Shown here piece by piece: positions 27,539-35,996 of a stretch of DNA of 64,000 bases. Position 1 is the stretch's first letter, and each line of letters starts with the position of its first letter. Where the stretch lies: positions 1 through 64,000 of the forward strand of contig NZ_BMJC01000009.1 in NCBI RefSeq assembly GCF_014642875.1. Reading direction: 5' to 3'. The notes beneath the pieces are model-generated. The model had not been told where the DNA came from. It searched no databases and worked only from the letters and a program-made list of their open reading frames with translations. This stretch comes from Puia dinghuensis (GTDB taxonomy: Bacteria > Bacteroidota > Bacteroidia > Chitinophagales > Chitinophagaceae). The translations under genes were made by a program, and so were the position numbers.

Positions 27539-29026
27539 ATGAAGAGTAATGGCTTAATTTGTTTTTTGTTGTTTGCAGCTCCAATTTTGATAGAAAATGC
27601 CCATGCGCAAGACACGCAGAGGGCATTTTCTAATAATATACCGTTGAAAACCCTAAAAGGTAAAGTTGAAAGAAAAGATTACCACACTTATATAGAGCGG
27701 TCTTTTACTTTACCCGATAGTGTTAAACGGCTTAGGATAGAATTTTCCTATAACGGAAAAGAGCAGCGCACTACGATCGATATCGGGCTTATGGATCCGG
27801 CACGTTTCCGGGGATGGAGCGGCGGAGCCAGAAATGATCTTACCATTAGCGCCGAGGATGCCACGCCGGGATATTTAGCCGGTCCGCTTCCTTCCGGGGA
27901 ATGGAAGCTTTTACTAGGGGTCCCTAACATCCGTGAAGGGATCGTCTCAGAATATGAAGCGCGTATATATATAGAAACCCAAACCGGGGTTACGGAGTTT
28001 TCCGATAAGCCGATCCGTGCTGAAGCGGGATGGTACAGGGGAGATCTACATATGCATAGCGGAAACAGCGATGGTAAATGTACCTCGCAGTCGGGCAAGG
28101 AAGTTGGCTGCCCTGTTTACAAGATCGTGGAAACTGCGACAGATAAAGGCCTGGATTTTATTACAGTAACAGACCACAATACTATATCCCAGGCTAACGC
28201 GCTACGTGAATTGCAGCCGGCATTCGATAAAATATTGCTTGTGCCCGGGCGGGAGATCACTACTTTTTACGGTCATGCGAATATATTCGGGCTAACGGAT
28301 TTTGTTGATTTTAGAATGACCAACGCATCCTATGCAGCGGCAAAAAATTGGATGAGCGCCGTAAACAATAACGGAGGAATAATATCGATCAATCATCCGG
28401 GCGTTCCATCGGGAGAGGCTTGCATGGGATGTGGCTGGCAAATAGAGAATATTCCGGATAAAGTAATAACCGCTGTTGAAGTGTTGAATGGCGGCAGTAT
28501 GAAATATAGTATCGAAGGCTCGATAGAAGGCTGGGATCAGTGGCATAAAATGCTTAATAGCGGGCAACATGTAACAGCCATCGGAGGCAGTGATGATCAC
28601 CATGCTGCAACCATTGGAACACCTACTACCATAATTTATATGAAAGAATTGTCGGTGCAGGGGTTGATCGATGGGATCCGGAGCGGAAGAGTTTTTATTG
28701 ATATTGAAGGGAAAAAAGATCATTTCCTGGACCTGTCTGCTGCTAATGGAGAAAATGAAGCGTGTATGGGGGGAACTTTAAAGGGTGAGCCTTCAGATAC
28801 TATTAATTTGACAGCCTATGTCAAGGGTGTTTCCGGAGGGAAAATAGAATTTATTATTGACGGGAAATTGAACTCAACATTAGATCGGGAAATATTGTCG
28901 AACGACGAAAAAATTCGGGTAAACTGGGAAACGGATGATAATAGGCACTCGATCTATATAAAGGTTCGGGGTAAAGATGGGAGACTTGTTCTTGTAGGGA
29001 ATCCTATATATGTTGAAGGCAGATAA
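27539..29026 (+). CDS. Secreted CehA/McbA-like PHP-domain metallohydrolase
   Basis: 495 residues with a signal peptide (LICFLLFAAPILIENAHAQ). A beta-rich N-terminal domain (about 30-160) precedes a PHP metal site: GDLHMHSGNSDG (H-x-H), TVTDHNT, GREITT, SINHPG and GGSDDHH, in the PHP order. A C-terminal beta domain (about 390-495) closes it. Cysteines cluster around the active site (KCTSQSGKEVGCP, EACMGCGWQ, ENEACMGG), which may form disulfides or bind metal. The CehA/McbA family includes carbaryl hydrolase, but most members have unknown substrates, so ester, amide or phosphoester cleavage is all that can be proposed. Its stop abuts the stop of the convergent cupin gene with no spacer. Confidence 0.82.
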   Translation: MKSNGLICFLLFAAPILIENAHAQDTQRAFSNNIPLKTLKGKVERKDYHTYIERSFTLPDSVKRLRIEFSYNGKEQRTTIDIGLMDPARFRGWSGGARNDLTISAEDATPGYLAGPLPSGEWKLLLGVPNIREGIVSEYEARIYIETQTGVTEFSDKPIRAEAGWYRGDLHMHSGNSDGKCTSQSGKEVGCPVYKIVETATDKGLDFITVTDHNTISQANALRELQPAFDKILLVPGREITTFYGHANIFGLTDFVDFRMTNASYAAAKNWMSAVNNNGGIISINHPGVPSGEACMGCGWQIENIPDKVITAVEVLNGGSMKYSIEGSIEGWDQWHKMLNSGQHVTAIGGSDDHHAATIGTPTTIIYMKELSVQGLIDGIRSGRVFIDIEGKKDHFLDLSAANGENEACMGGTLKGEPSDTINLTAYVKGVSGGKIEFIIDGKLNSTLDREILSNDEKIRVNWETDDNRHSIYIKVRGKDGRLVLVGNPIYVEGR

Positions 29027-30175
29027 TTAAGACCCCTGCTTTTTTGCGCCGATTACTTTTGAAAGTACTTCTCTACCTGCATCTGCTTCCTTTTTGCCGA
29101 TGCTGATCTCCAGGATGGAAAGCATTTCCTTAAGCTGAACTTCGGTAATACCGATATTCTGCCCGATAGTCATATGCCCCTGCAGCTGGGATTCGACACC
29201 GCCAAGACTAACCAAGGCGGAAATCGTCGTCAGTTCACGCTCTTGATAACTCAGTACGCCCCGGCTGAAGATATCCGCAAAAAGGTGTTCCTTTAAGAAC
29301 GTATCAATTACGGGAACAAATTCTGCATAGCCTGTTTTAGGTCCATTTTCGGGGTGTCCAATCAGCTTCGCTAGATTGTTTTTCCCCGTCTCATACTTAT
29401 TCGGATCGCTGTTGACCGGAGATGGCTGTACTCCTATGGGATCGTTGATCCCTTTTGCCTTTCTTTCGTTTAATGCTGAAATAAATGTGTTTATTGCGTT
29501 AAGGCTTCGCGGGAAGCCGCAATAGGCATAAAGCTGCACCAGTATTTCCTTGATCTCATTAATGGTAAGACCGGCATTTAATCCGTTGTTCAGTGCTCCA
29601 TTGAGGTTTTGCAAATCCCCCTTAGCAGTAAAAGCAGCAATAGAAACGATGCTCCTTTGCCTGGCATTTAAAGATGCTCTGCCACTCATGGCATTCTGCG
29701 CTGTCGGTCCCGCATATTCCTCGTCTGTCACTTTTTTAAGCCAAACGGCTGGACCTTTGGCGGCGTCCGGACCGATGGCGATGTGGGTCATGCTGGTATC
29801 GGCTGAGGCACCATGCCAGTGTACGACGTTAGGTGAGCAGGTAATTACATCGCCTTTACGGATGATTCGCCTGGGTTTGCCCTCTTCCTGATAGTAGCCG
29901 GTGCCTTCTATAACGATTAATATCTGTCCACCGGGGTGGGAATGCCAGTTCGTTCTTGCTCCGGGTTCAAAGCTCACGCATCCGACTGTACAATTGACGC
30001 CGTTTTGGGGCCCGGTGATCCTATTGACCCACACGGAACCCGTAAAGTTCGGGCTATTTATTTTTTCTCCTTTTGTGTAGAGGGCTCCCGAATCCCCTTG
30101 ACTTTGTGCGCTTGCATCCATTACAAAGAGTGAAGAGATGATGACAAGAATGATCTTGCTATAATTTATTTTCAT
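29027..30175 (-). CDS. Exported cupin fused to two carboxymuconolactone decarboxylase-like domains
   Basis: 382 residues with an N-terminal signal peptide (IILVIISSLFVMDASAQ). The cupin domain (about 45-135) has the metal-binding HSHPGGQILIVIEG and a distal PNVVHWHG. Two CMD/AhpD-like helical domains follow at about 160-245 and 270-375 (LNARQRSIVSIAAFTAKGDL; YQERELTTISALVSLGGVES). Neither CMD copy shows the CxxC of AhpD peroxidase-type members, although the first has a single Cys (YCGFPRS). It is the last gene of an operon with an SDR and a hydrolase. An aromatic or quinone-related reaction is possible but not demonstrated. Confidence 0.85.
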   Translation of the reverse strand: MKINYSKIILVIISSLFVMDASAQSQGDSGALYTKGEKINSPNFTGSVWVNRITGPQNGVNCTVGCVSFEPGARTNWHSHPGGQILIVIEGTGYYQEEGKPRRIIRKGDVITCSPNVVHWHGASADTSMTHIAIGPDAAKGPAVWLKKVTDEEYAGPTAQNAMSGRASLNARQRSIVSIAAFTAKGDLQNLNGALNNGLNAGLTINEIKEILVQLYAYCGFPRSLNAINTFISALNERKAKGINDPIGVQPSPVNSDPNKYETGKNNLAKLIGHPENGPKTGYAEFVPVIDTFLKEHLFADIFSRGVLSYQERELTTISALVSLGGVESQLQGHMTIGQNIGITEVQLKEMLSILEISIGKKEADAGREVLSKVIGAKKQGS

Positions 30176-30190
30176 TCGACCGGTTATTTT

Positions 30191-30934
30191 TTACCCTGCC
30201 TGGCGCGTCGGACGAAACAGGATCTCATTAATATCCACGTCTTCCGGCTGGCTCATCGCAAATACAACTGCTCGTGCAAATGAATCGGCGGGAATCGCAT
30301 TGTCGTCATAAAACTTTTTAATCCCCGCGGCAACATCCGGCTCGGTCGCACTGTTGGGTAGTTCTGTGGCAACCGCGCCCGGTGAAATAACCGTCGTGCG
30401 GATATTGTAGGGCTTCACTTCCTGACGTAATCCTTCTGAGATGGCCCGGACGGCGTACTTGGTAGCGGAATAAACGGCTCCCCCAGGGTTTACTTTATGT
30501 CCTGCAACGGAGGAGACGTTGATGATCTGTCCGGATCTTTGCGTCTTCATATATGGAAGTGCGGCGGCTATTCCGTATAGCACCCCTTTAATGTTTACGT
30601 CGATCATCTGGTTCCAGTCGTCGATCTTTAAGCGCTCCAGTGGGGAATGCGGCATCAGGCCTGCGTTGTTGACCATTACATCCACCCGACCGTATTTTTC
30701 CACTGCCGAATCCACCAGTTTTTTCACCTGTGCAACGTCGGTCACATCCGTGGTCAGAGCTAGTGCCTTGCCGCCATTTTTGTTTAGTTGATCGGCTAAT
30801 GCCTGGATACGCTCTGCCCGGCGGGCGCCAAGCACAACTGTTGCTCCTTCAGCGGACAGCATCCGCGCGGTCGCTTCACCAAGTCCGCTGCTGGCACCTG
30901 TAATGACTACAACTTTTCCTTCTATATTCTTCAT
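30191..30934 (-). CDS. Short-chain dehydrogenase/reductase
   Basis: About 247 residues from [13 protein letters not shown]. The Rossmann motif is GASSGLG, the NNAG element is present, the catalytic Ser is in NVSSVAG and the active site is YSATK. ADP-ribose contacts include GARRAER. The C-terminal [10 protein letters not shown] matches the common YdfG-like group. Cytoplasmic NAD(P)-dependent alcohol/ketone interconversion is expected. A frame open to 30970 (TTG) and an ATG at 30958 exist, but add residues before the usual SDR start. It follows the hydrolase directly. Confidence 0.88.
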   Translation of the reverse strand: MKNIEGKVVVITGASSGLGEATARMLSAEGATVVLGARRAERIQALADQLNKNGGKALALTTDVTDVAQVKKLVDSAVEKYGRVDVMVNNAGLMPHSPLERLKIDDWNQMIDVNIKGVLYGIAAALPYMKTQRSGQIINVSSVAGHKVNPGGAVYSATKYAVRAISEGLRQEVKPYNIRTTVISPGAVATELPNSATEPDVAAGIKKFYDDNAIPADSFARAVVFAMSQPEDVDINEILFRPTRQAG

Positions 30935-30966
30935 GATCTGTGCTTTTGGTGAAACCATTATTTGAT

Positions 30967-32004
30967 TCAAAGGTACTTACCAAAGAATTCTTTTAATTTT
31001 TTTACGGCGGGCTCTACATCTTGTGGCTTGTCATACATATCGACATGGGTCGCCCCTGGTATGTCGTAGAGCTCTTTAGGTTCTTTGGCTCTCGCGTAGG
31101 CTTCATCACTAAAATAATGAGAATCGGCGATGCTTCCTGCAATAAGTAACAGCGGGCGGGGACTAATCAGCTCTACATGGTCTAAAGCCGTAAAATTGAA
31201 AAGTTTGGAAAGGCTCGTAAATACATATCCCGTCGCTTCATTGGGGTGGTATCCTCTCGGAGTACCATAATAATCGGCTATTTCGCGATACATGGTAGGG
31301 GTCTTGCTGGGATCGGAACCGCCACCGGAACTGAAAGAAACTATTTTTACGGGTTCGCCTTTTGCTTCTTTTGTGCGTTGTACGGCTACTTCATCCATCT
31401 GTTGTTGTAGTTGAGGTGTCAACATGCCGCCGAGGCCTTCCCTGCGTAGCTGTCCCAGATCGACCATGCTGATAGTGGCTACCGCTTTTAGTCTATGTTC
31501 TGTTTGGGCTGCATTGATGGCGTAACCCCCGCCTGCGCAAATGCCAAGCACGCCGATCCTGTTCGGGTCCACGGATGAGTGTATGCTTAAATAATCTGTT
31601 GCTGCACGAAAGTCCTCGACTCTTATTGCGGGGTCCTCTAAAAACCGGGGTTCTCCGCCGCTTTCTCCCTGGTAGGAGGCATCGAAGGCTAAGGTGATAT
31701 AGCCCAATTCAGCGAGTTTCCGCGCATATAAGCCGGCTGTTTGTTCCTTTACTCCGCCGGCGGGATGCCCCACGATAACGGCTGGATATTTCTTGCTTGT
31801 GTCAAACCCGACAGGGTAAAATAGATCCCCTGCTATAGTAACATTGCTTTTCGGGAAGATCGTGTTTGGAAAGGAGACCTTTTCCATCCTGACTTCATTT
31901 TTGTTATTCATGATCTTGGGATTTGTAGCTTGTGCGCTTATGCTGCTTGCATATCCAAGCAGAGAAATAATCATTGTAAGGACGATTAATTTCATTTTTT
32001 GCAT
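30967..32004 (-). CDS. Exported alpha/beta hydrolase with Cys nucleophile (dienelactone hydrolase-like)
   Basis: About 345 residues from [10 protein letters not shown], with a signal peptide ([20 protein letters not shown]). The hydrolase core has VIVGHPAGG, the nucleophile elbow GICAGGG (Cys where Ser is usual, as in dienelactone hydrolase), an acid near [10 protein letters not shown] and the catalytic His in GATHVDMYD. The upstream open frame to 32145 lacks recognisable sequence and would hide the signal peptide. First gene of a minus-strand operon with the SDR and the cupin-CMD gene, divergent from an AraC regulator that is the likely controller. Confidence 0.82.
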   Translation of the reverse strand: MQKMKLIVLTMIISLLGYASSISAQATNPKIMNNKNEVRMEKVSFPNTIFPKSNVTIAGDLFYPVGFDTSKKYPAVIVGHPAGGVKEQTAGLYARKLAELGYITLAFDASYQGESGGEPRFLEDPAIRVEDFRAATDYLSIHSSVDPNRIGVLGICAGGGYAINAAQTEHRLKAVATISMVDLGQLRREGLGGMLTPQLQQQMDEVAVQRTKEAKGEPVKIVSFSSGGGSDPSKTPTMYREIADYYGTPRGYHPNEATGYVFTSLSKLFNFTALDHVELISPRPLLLIAGSIADSHYFSDEAYARAKEPKELYDIPGATHVDMYDKPQDVEPAVKKLKEFFGKYL

Positions 32005-32104
32005 GTCATTCGGTTTTACTGGTGCAAAGGTCTTGACAATCTGGCTGCGATTTGGTATATAGAACACGGGATTGTCTACCAAATCCACTGGTTGGGGTGA
32101 CTCC

Positions 32105-32137
32105 TTGAGGGGAATTATTAACAATAAGGTAAATTTG
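32105..32137 (+). promoter_or_regulatory. Bacteroidetes-type promoter of the AraC gene
   Basis: TTG at 32105-32107 and TAAATTTG at 32130-32137 with a 22-bp spacer match the -33/-7 consensus. Initiation would fall about 16 nt before the AraC ATG. Confidence 0.6.
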
Positions 32138-32159
32138 AATAACAAATTCCCGTCCTCAA

Positions 32160-33056
32160 ATGGATAGCGTTTTAAAAATTAATACGGTCAGCGAATACAA
32201 CGCCTTCAACAAACAGAAGACGTTACATCCGCTTGTAAGTGTGATTGACCTTTCGCAGGCGGATCCGAGATCGCCGCGACGTATGAGCTACGGCTTCTAT
32301 ACAGTGTTTTTGAAGAAGATAGTATGCGGTGATCTTCGATATGGGCTCAAGAATTACGATTACCAGGAGGGTACGCTGATCTTTCTGGCGCCTGGCCAGT
32401 TGATCGGGGAAAACATTGAAGGGGTGACTTACCAGCCCCAGGGTTGGGCATTGGTTTTCCATCCGGATCTGATCCATGGAACTTCACTCGGACGCCACAT
32501 CGATGATTATAGTTTTTTTTCCTATGATGTACATGAGGCACTTCATATATCCGAGGAGGAACGGCAGATCGTTTTGGATTGTTTTTCAAAGATTGAATAT
32601 GAATTGAAGCAGCGGATCGATAAACACAGTAAGAAGCTGATCACGGCAAACATCGAACTGTTCCTGAATTATTGTATTCGTTTTTATGACCGCCAATTCA
32701 TTACCCGGGATAATGTCAATAAAGGGATCATCCAGAAGTTTGAAGATTTGCTAAACGACTATTTTCGATCGGATAAACCTCAGACATTGGGCCTTCCTAA
32801 TGTCGGGTATTGCGCTGAACAGCTGAATCTTTCCACTAATTATTTCGGGGACATGATCAAGAAAGAAACAGGGAAAACTGCGTTGGAATATATCCAGGGA
32901 AAGGTCATGGATCTTGCAAAAGAGAAGATATTCGACCCTGATAAAACGGTGAATGAGATTGCCTATGAATTAGGATTCAAGTATCCTCAGCATTTTAGTC
33001 GTCTATTTAAGCAACGTGTGGGGTATACGCCTAATGAATATCGGTTGATGAATTGA
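32160..33056 (+). CDS. AraC-family transcriptional regulator
   Basis: 298 residues. An N-terminal cupin-like sensing domain (about 1-150, with YQEGTLIFLAPGQLIG) and a C-terminal pair of helix-turn-helix motifs (about 195-298) are seen: LPNVGYCAEQLNLSTNYFGD, then TVNEIAYELGFKYPQHFSRL and FKQRVGYTPNEYR, a clear AraC signature. It is divergent from the hydrolase/SDR/cupin-CMD operon with 155 bp between starts, so it probably regulates that operon in response to a small molecule. It marks the right edge of the AT-richer island. Confidence 0.9.
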   Translation: MDSVLKINTVSEYNAFNKQKTLHPLVSVIDLSQADPRSPRRMSYGFYTVFLKKIVCGDLRYGLKNYDYQEGTLIFLAPGQLIGENIEGVTYQPQGWALVFHPDLIHGTSLGRHIDDYSFFSYDVHEALHISEEERQIVLDCFSKIEYELKQRIDKHSKKLITANIELFLNYCIRFYDRQFITRDNVNKGIIQKFEDLLNDYFRSDKPQTLGLPNVGYCAEQLNLSTNYFGDMIKKETGKTALEYIQGKVMDLAKEKIFDPDKTVNEIAYELGFKYPQHFSRLFKQRVGYTPNEYRLMN

Positions 33057-33221
33057 AGCAGCTGCTTATAAAGGCAAATGTAACAACACACCCCCCTACA
33101 GACTTATTTCATATCCTTTTAGAGACTTGTGGAGTCGCTATTCGCCTATAGAATATATTGGTCTGTCGGGCCTAGCTGCCCCATCTAACTCTCAATCAAC
33201 CATTTAGGAGTAGTAATTTTA

Positions 33222-33253
33222 TTGATATAAGTCTTTCATTTTCAGTATATTTG
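33222..33253 (+). promoter_or_regulatory. Bacteroidetes-type promoter of the Fic gene
   Basis: TTG at 33222-33224 and a perfect TATATTTG at 33246-33253, spacer 21 bp. Initiation near 33258 places the tandem repeats inside the transcribed leader. The last base of the -7 box is the first base of the repeat array. Confidence 0.7.
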
Positions 33254-33344
33254 CACGGAAACCTAATAATAGCCCGCACGGAATCCTGGAAATAGTCCGC
33301 ACGGAAACCTAATAATAGCCCGCGTGGAATCCTAGAAATAGCCC
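33253..33344 (+). repeat. Four tandem 23-bp repeats in the leader of the Fic gene
   Basis: Units at 33253-33275, 33276-33298, 33299-33321 and 33322-33344. Units 1 and 3 are identical (start GCACGGAAACCTAATAATAG). Units 2 and 4 share a second form (GGAATCCTGGAAATAGT and GGAATCCTAGAAATAGC). The array is thus A-B-A-B', suggesting duplication of a 46-bp block. It ends 21 bp before the Fic ATG. Because 23 is not a multiple of three and a TAG lies in frame at 33339, the array is not part of the protein. It could be an operator set for the HTH-like N-terminus of the Fic protein, or an RNA leader. Confidence 0.85.
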
Positions 33345-33365
33345 GGTGGGTATAAAACTTTTGAC

Positions 33366-34913
33366 ATGCCGACACCGAGTGAAAAGCTGGCTGATGCGCT
33401 GGAAGAATTGCATGGATTGCAGGAAAAAGACTTGGTGGCTATAAAGTCAACCGAAATAAGCCGGGTAAACCGGGAATTGCTGGTGAAAACCGGTTATCTG
33501 AAAGAAGTATCCAAGGGCTGGTATACTCCAAGCCGACCGGATGAAAGGCCGGGCGATAGCACGTCGTGGTATAGTTCCTACTGGGAATTCTGCGGCCGTT
33601 TCCTTGAAGAAAAGTACGGCAAGGATTGGATTGTTTCCCCGGAACAGTCAGTCCAATTACACGCCGGTAATTGGACCGTACCGAAACAATTGCTGATCCG
33701 TTCTTTGGAAGGGTCCAATTACAATATGCCGCTGCCCCACGATACTTCTCTGTTTGTCATGAAGGCCGCTCTTCCACCTGCAGAGACCGTTGAAGTCATG
33801 CGGGGAATACGATGCTATACCTTAGCCGGTTCATTAATCTTTTGCTCACCCAATACTTTCTCACTAAACCCTATAGACGCCAGGACGGCCCTCGCTATGA
33901 TCCGGGATTCCTCAGAGGTGTTGCATGTATTATTAGCGAAAGGACATACTACCTATGCCGGCAGATTGGCTGGTGCATTTCGCAATATTGGGCGCGATCG
34001 GATCGCACAAGAGATCATGGATGCTATGTCAGCGGCAGGGTATGATGTACGGGAAGAAGACCCCTTCGATACTAAATTAAATGTTCAGTTGCCTCTCCGT
34101 GAAAGGTCTCCGTATGTCAACCGTCTGCGCTTAATGTGGCATCAAATGAGAGATGTTGTTATTCCTCATTTTCCTCCCGCACCGGGCCTGCCTGCCGATA
34201 AGGAGGCTTATCTCCAAACCATGGACAATTTGTATGTAAATGATGCCTATCATTCTTTGTCCATCGAACGATACCGGGTAAGCAGAGAGCTGATCGAACG
34301 AGTACGCAGCGGGGATTGGGATCATCATAAATATGAAGAAGACAAAAGAGAACGAAATGCTATGGCGGCAAGGGGATACTGGCAGGCCTTTCAGCAGGTA
34401 AGGGAAAGTGTACAAAAAATCTTATCCGGAGATAACGCAGGACGCGTGGCGGACGAAGATCATGGGAAATGGTACCGGCAGCTCTTTGAACCGAGTGTTA
34501 TTGCCGGCATCCTGAAACCGGAAGACCTGGCTGGTTATCGAACGCACCAGGTTTATATTGGTGGATCCAAGCACGTTCCCATAAACGTAGATGCTTTGCC
34601 GGATGTAATGCCTGTGCTCTTTGAACTCCTGGAATCGGAACCGGAGGCTTCTGTTAGGGCTGTGTTGGGACATTTTGTCTTTGTGTTTATTCATCCTTAT
34701 ATGGATGGCAATGGACGGATGGGGCGGTTTTTAATGAATGTCATGCTGGCTTCAGGGGGGTATCCCTGGACGATTATTCCTGTGGAGCGGCGAGAAGAAT
34801 ATATGCAGGCCCTTGAAAAGGCTAGTGTGGGGCAGGATATTGAGCCATTTGCTAGGTTCTTATCATTTTTAGTAGAGGCTGCTATAAAGGGTACCCCAGT
34901 GATTAAGGTTTGA
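33366..34913 (+). CDS. Fic-domain protein with AbiEi-like N-terminal domain
   Basis: 515 residues. The N-terminal third (about 1-230) resembles the AbiEi/type IV antitoxin fold: a winged helix (ISRVNRELLVKTGYLKEVSK then GWYTPS) and a longer domain with WIVSPEQSVQLHAG. The C-terminal half is a Fic AMPylation domain with HPYMDGNGRMGR at about 443-454, which keeps the catalytic His and all core Gly/Asn/Arg. An inhibitory-helix motif SLSIER at about 297-302 fits SxxxE followed by Arg in place of Gly/Asn. Fic enzymes move AMP from ATP to target hydroxyls. The fusion may combine self-regulation of its promoter with a toxin-like enzyme. Genes on both sides give no partner. Confidence 0.9.
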   Translation: MPTPSEKLADALEELHGLQEKDLVAIKSTEISRVNRELLVKTGYLKEVSKGWYTPSRPDERPGDSTSWYSSYWEFCGRFLEEKYGKDWIVSPEQSVQLHAGNWTVPKQLLIRSLEGSNYNMPLPHDTSLFVMKAALPPAETVEVMRGIRCYTLAGSLIFCSPNTFSLNPIDARTALAMIRDSSEVLHVLLAKGHTTYAGRLAGAFRNIGRDRIAQEIMDAMSAAGYDVREEDPFDTKLNVQLPLRERSPYVNRLRLMWHQMRDVVIPHFPPAPGLPADKEAYLQTMDNLYVNDAYHSLSIERYRVSRELIERVRSGDWDHHKYEEDKRERNAMAARGYWQAFQQVRESVQKILSGDNAGRVADEDHGKWYRQLFEPSVIAGILKPEDLAGYRTHQVYIGGSKHVPINVDALPDVMPVLFELLESEPEASVRAVLGHFVFVFIHPYMDGNGRMGRFLMNVMLASGGYPWTIIPVERREEYMQALEKASVGQDIEPFARFLSFLVEAAIKGTPVIKV

Positions 34914-35198
34914 ATGGAAAGAGGGGCTTTACCGTTTTTCTGGCGATACTTCAGCAGCCAGACCAGGATCGAAAAGCTTTGCTTCGTAGGTATACAATTC
35001 AATTTTTTTTAACCGAATGGGTTGTTTCGAAGCTCTTTTCCCAGGGAGAAATCCGGCTTGGTCGAACCGTTGAAACCCGCATTGGTAGCGGGCTTCAGGA
35101 CTATTCGGTTGTCAAAATTCCGGGGGGTGGGTTGATAACCGAATTGCGACCGAATGGATGGGCATGATTGATCGCGATTGGACATGCCCGAAAAGCGA
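34914..35198. other. Non-coding stretch after the Fic gene
   Basis: No gene supported. An 85-codon open frame overlaps the end of the Fic gene, but its sequence looks random. A terminator-like hairpin closes the stretch. Confidence 0.4.
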
Positions 35199-35232
35199 AA
35201 ACCCGCCTCAGCATTGCATCTGAAGCGGGTTT
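35199..35232. terminator. Inverted repeat, probable terminator after the Fic gene
   Basis: Arms AAACCCGCCTCAG and CTGAAGCGGGTTT pair over 12 of 13 positions around an 8-nt loop (CATTGCAT). With A/T runs at both outer ends it could work on either strand. Confidence 0.65.
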
Positions 35233-35354
35233 AAAAGATTTGATCTGGTTGTAAGCTCCCCCGGAAGTCGCCCGCGGTGGGTTAGGGAAAAATCTCCAAC
35301 TGAGGCAATCCCGACAGGACTTTCATAAGTTGCTTTAGAAACACCGTACCACAA

Positions 35355-35543
35355 TTAAGGTTTGTCCTCGATCCAACCTCTGTCCTGGAGAAGGTCAAGG
35401 ATTAGTTTCATATCCTGGGAGCATTCGTTTAATTGGGCTGTGGTTCCCCCATTTGTCTGAAGCTGCTTTAGGTTATTAGCCTTGTCGATCAACAATCGTC
35501 CCAAGTCCCAGTTATCCATTACTGCTAATTCGTCAATTGTCAT
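35355..35543 (-). CDS. Small hypothetical protein (62 residues)
   Basis: Starts MTIDELAVMDNWDLGRLLID and ends QDRGWIEDKP. The sequence is mostly amphipathic helix, with no signal peptide. The longer open frame to 35714 runs into the gene before it and is not preferred. It forms a tight pair with the next upstream gene on the same strand. Unknown function. The codon pattern looks coding but the length makes this uncertain. Confidence 0.45.
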   Translation of the reverse strand: MTIDELAVMDNWDLGRLLIDKANNLKQLQTNGGTTAQLNECSQDMKLILDLLQDRGWIEDKP

Positions 35544-35614
35544 TGGAATAGGTGATAGATTGAAGGTAAGATAGGCCGTAATTCTGGCAAGCGCTAGAGT
35601 GAAAACACCCTTTT

Positions 35615-35830
35615 CTATTGAGCATTTAAAGTCTGATTTACTTTCGCACGAGTTAACTGTTCTTGCTGTACGGTAAAATCGTAAAGAATCTTTGCATATT
35701 TGGTTAAAGACCAAATAACCTCTTTGGCTTGTTCATCCGATAAATTTAGACATGAGAGCTCCCTTAGCTTTTCTGGCGTAAGCGGCTCACGTTTGGGATT
35801 GTTTAATTTGATTTTCTTCTCTGCAGACAT
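35615..35830 (-). CDS. Small hypothetical helical protein (71 residues)
   Basis: Begins MSAEKKIKLNNPKREPLTPE and continues KLRELSCLNLSDEQAKEVIW. A basic N-terminus precedes two or three predicted helices. No signal peptide or known motif. It lies 71 bp upstream of the 62-residue gene on the same strand, and between a tRNA-like fragment and the Fic gene, so it may be cargo of a small decayed element. Function unknown. Confidence 0.45.
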   Translation of the reverse strand: MSAEKKIKLNNPKREPLTPEKLRELSCLNLSDEQAKEVIWSLTKYAKILYDFTVQQEQLTRAKVNQTLNAQ

Positions 35831-35854
35831 TGGTTTGAGTTAAAAAATAACGGA

Positions 35855-35896
35855 TCAGAAGAGGATTCGAACCCCTTATTAGTTGGAAACTAGCCT
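35855..35896 (-). other. 3' tRNA-like fragment
   Basis: Read on the minus strand the segment contains AGGGG-TTCGAAT-CCTCT, a good T-arm, followed by TCTGATCCG like a 3' acceptor strand, and preceded by TAGTTTCCAACTA, similar to part of an anticodon arm. No D-arm or 5' acceptor strand lies upstream, so this is not a full tRNA. It may be an attachment-site scar left by an element that integrated into a tRNA gene. Confidence 0.45.
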
Positions 35897-35952
35897 ATTA
35901 ATGAACGACTGCGAAGGATGCGAAAAAAGGTTGGAAAAGTTCGAACACAAGA

Positions 35953-35982
35953 ACGCCCTCAAATATAACAACTTGAGGGCGT
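35953..35982. terminator. Perfect 10-bp inverted repeat after tRNA-Asp
   Basis: ACGCCCTCAA and TTGAGGGCGT around a 10-nt loop, 15 bp downstream of the tRNA-Asp 3' end on the minus strand. Likely tRNA terminator, although no strong U-run follows. Confidence 0.6.
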
Positions 35983-35996
35983 CTAGCGAATTTATG

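Noticed and set aside
33253-33344. The 23-bp repeats as a CRISPR array
   Set aside because: The units abut with no spacers, and no cas genes are near. They are direct tandem repeats.
34910-35167. 85-codon open frame after the Fic gene
   Set aside because: It overlaps the Fic stop codon, the translation shows no recognisable segment or signal, and no promoter precedes it.
35855-35896. A second complete tRNA gene
   Set aside because: The D-arm and 5' acceptor strand are absent, and the variable region is too short for a full cloverleaf.
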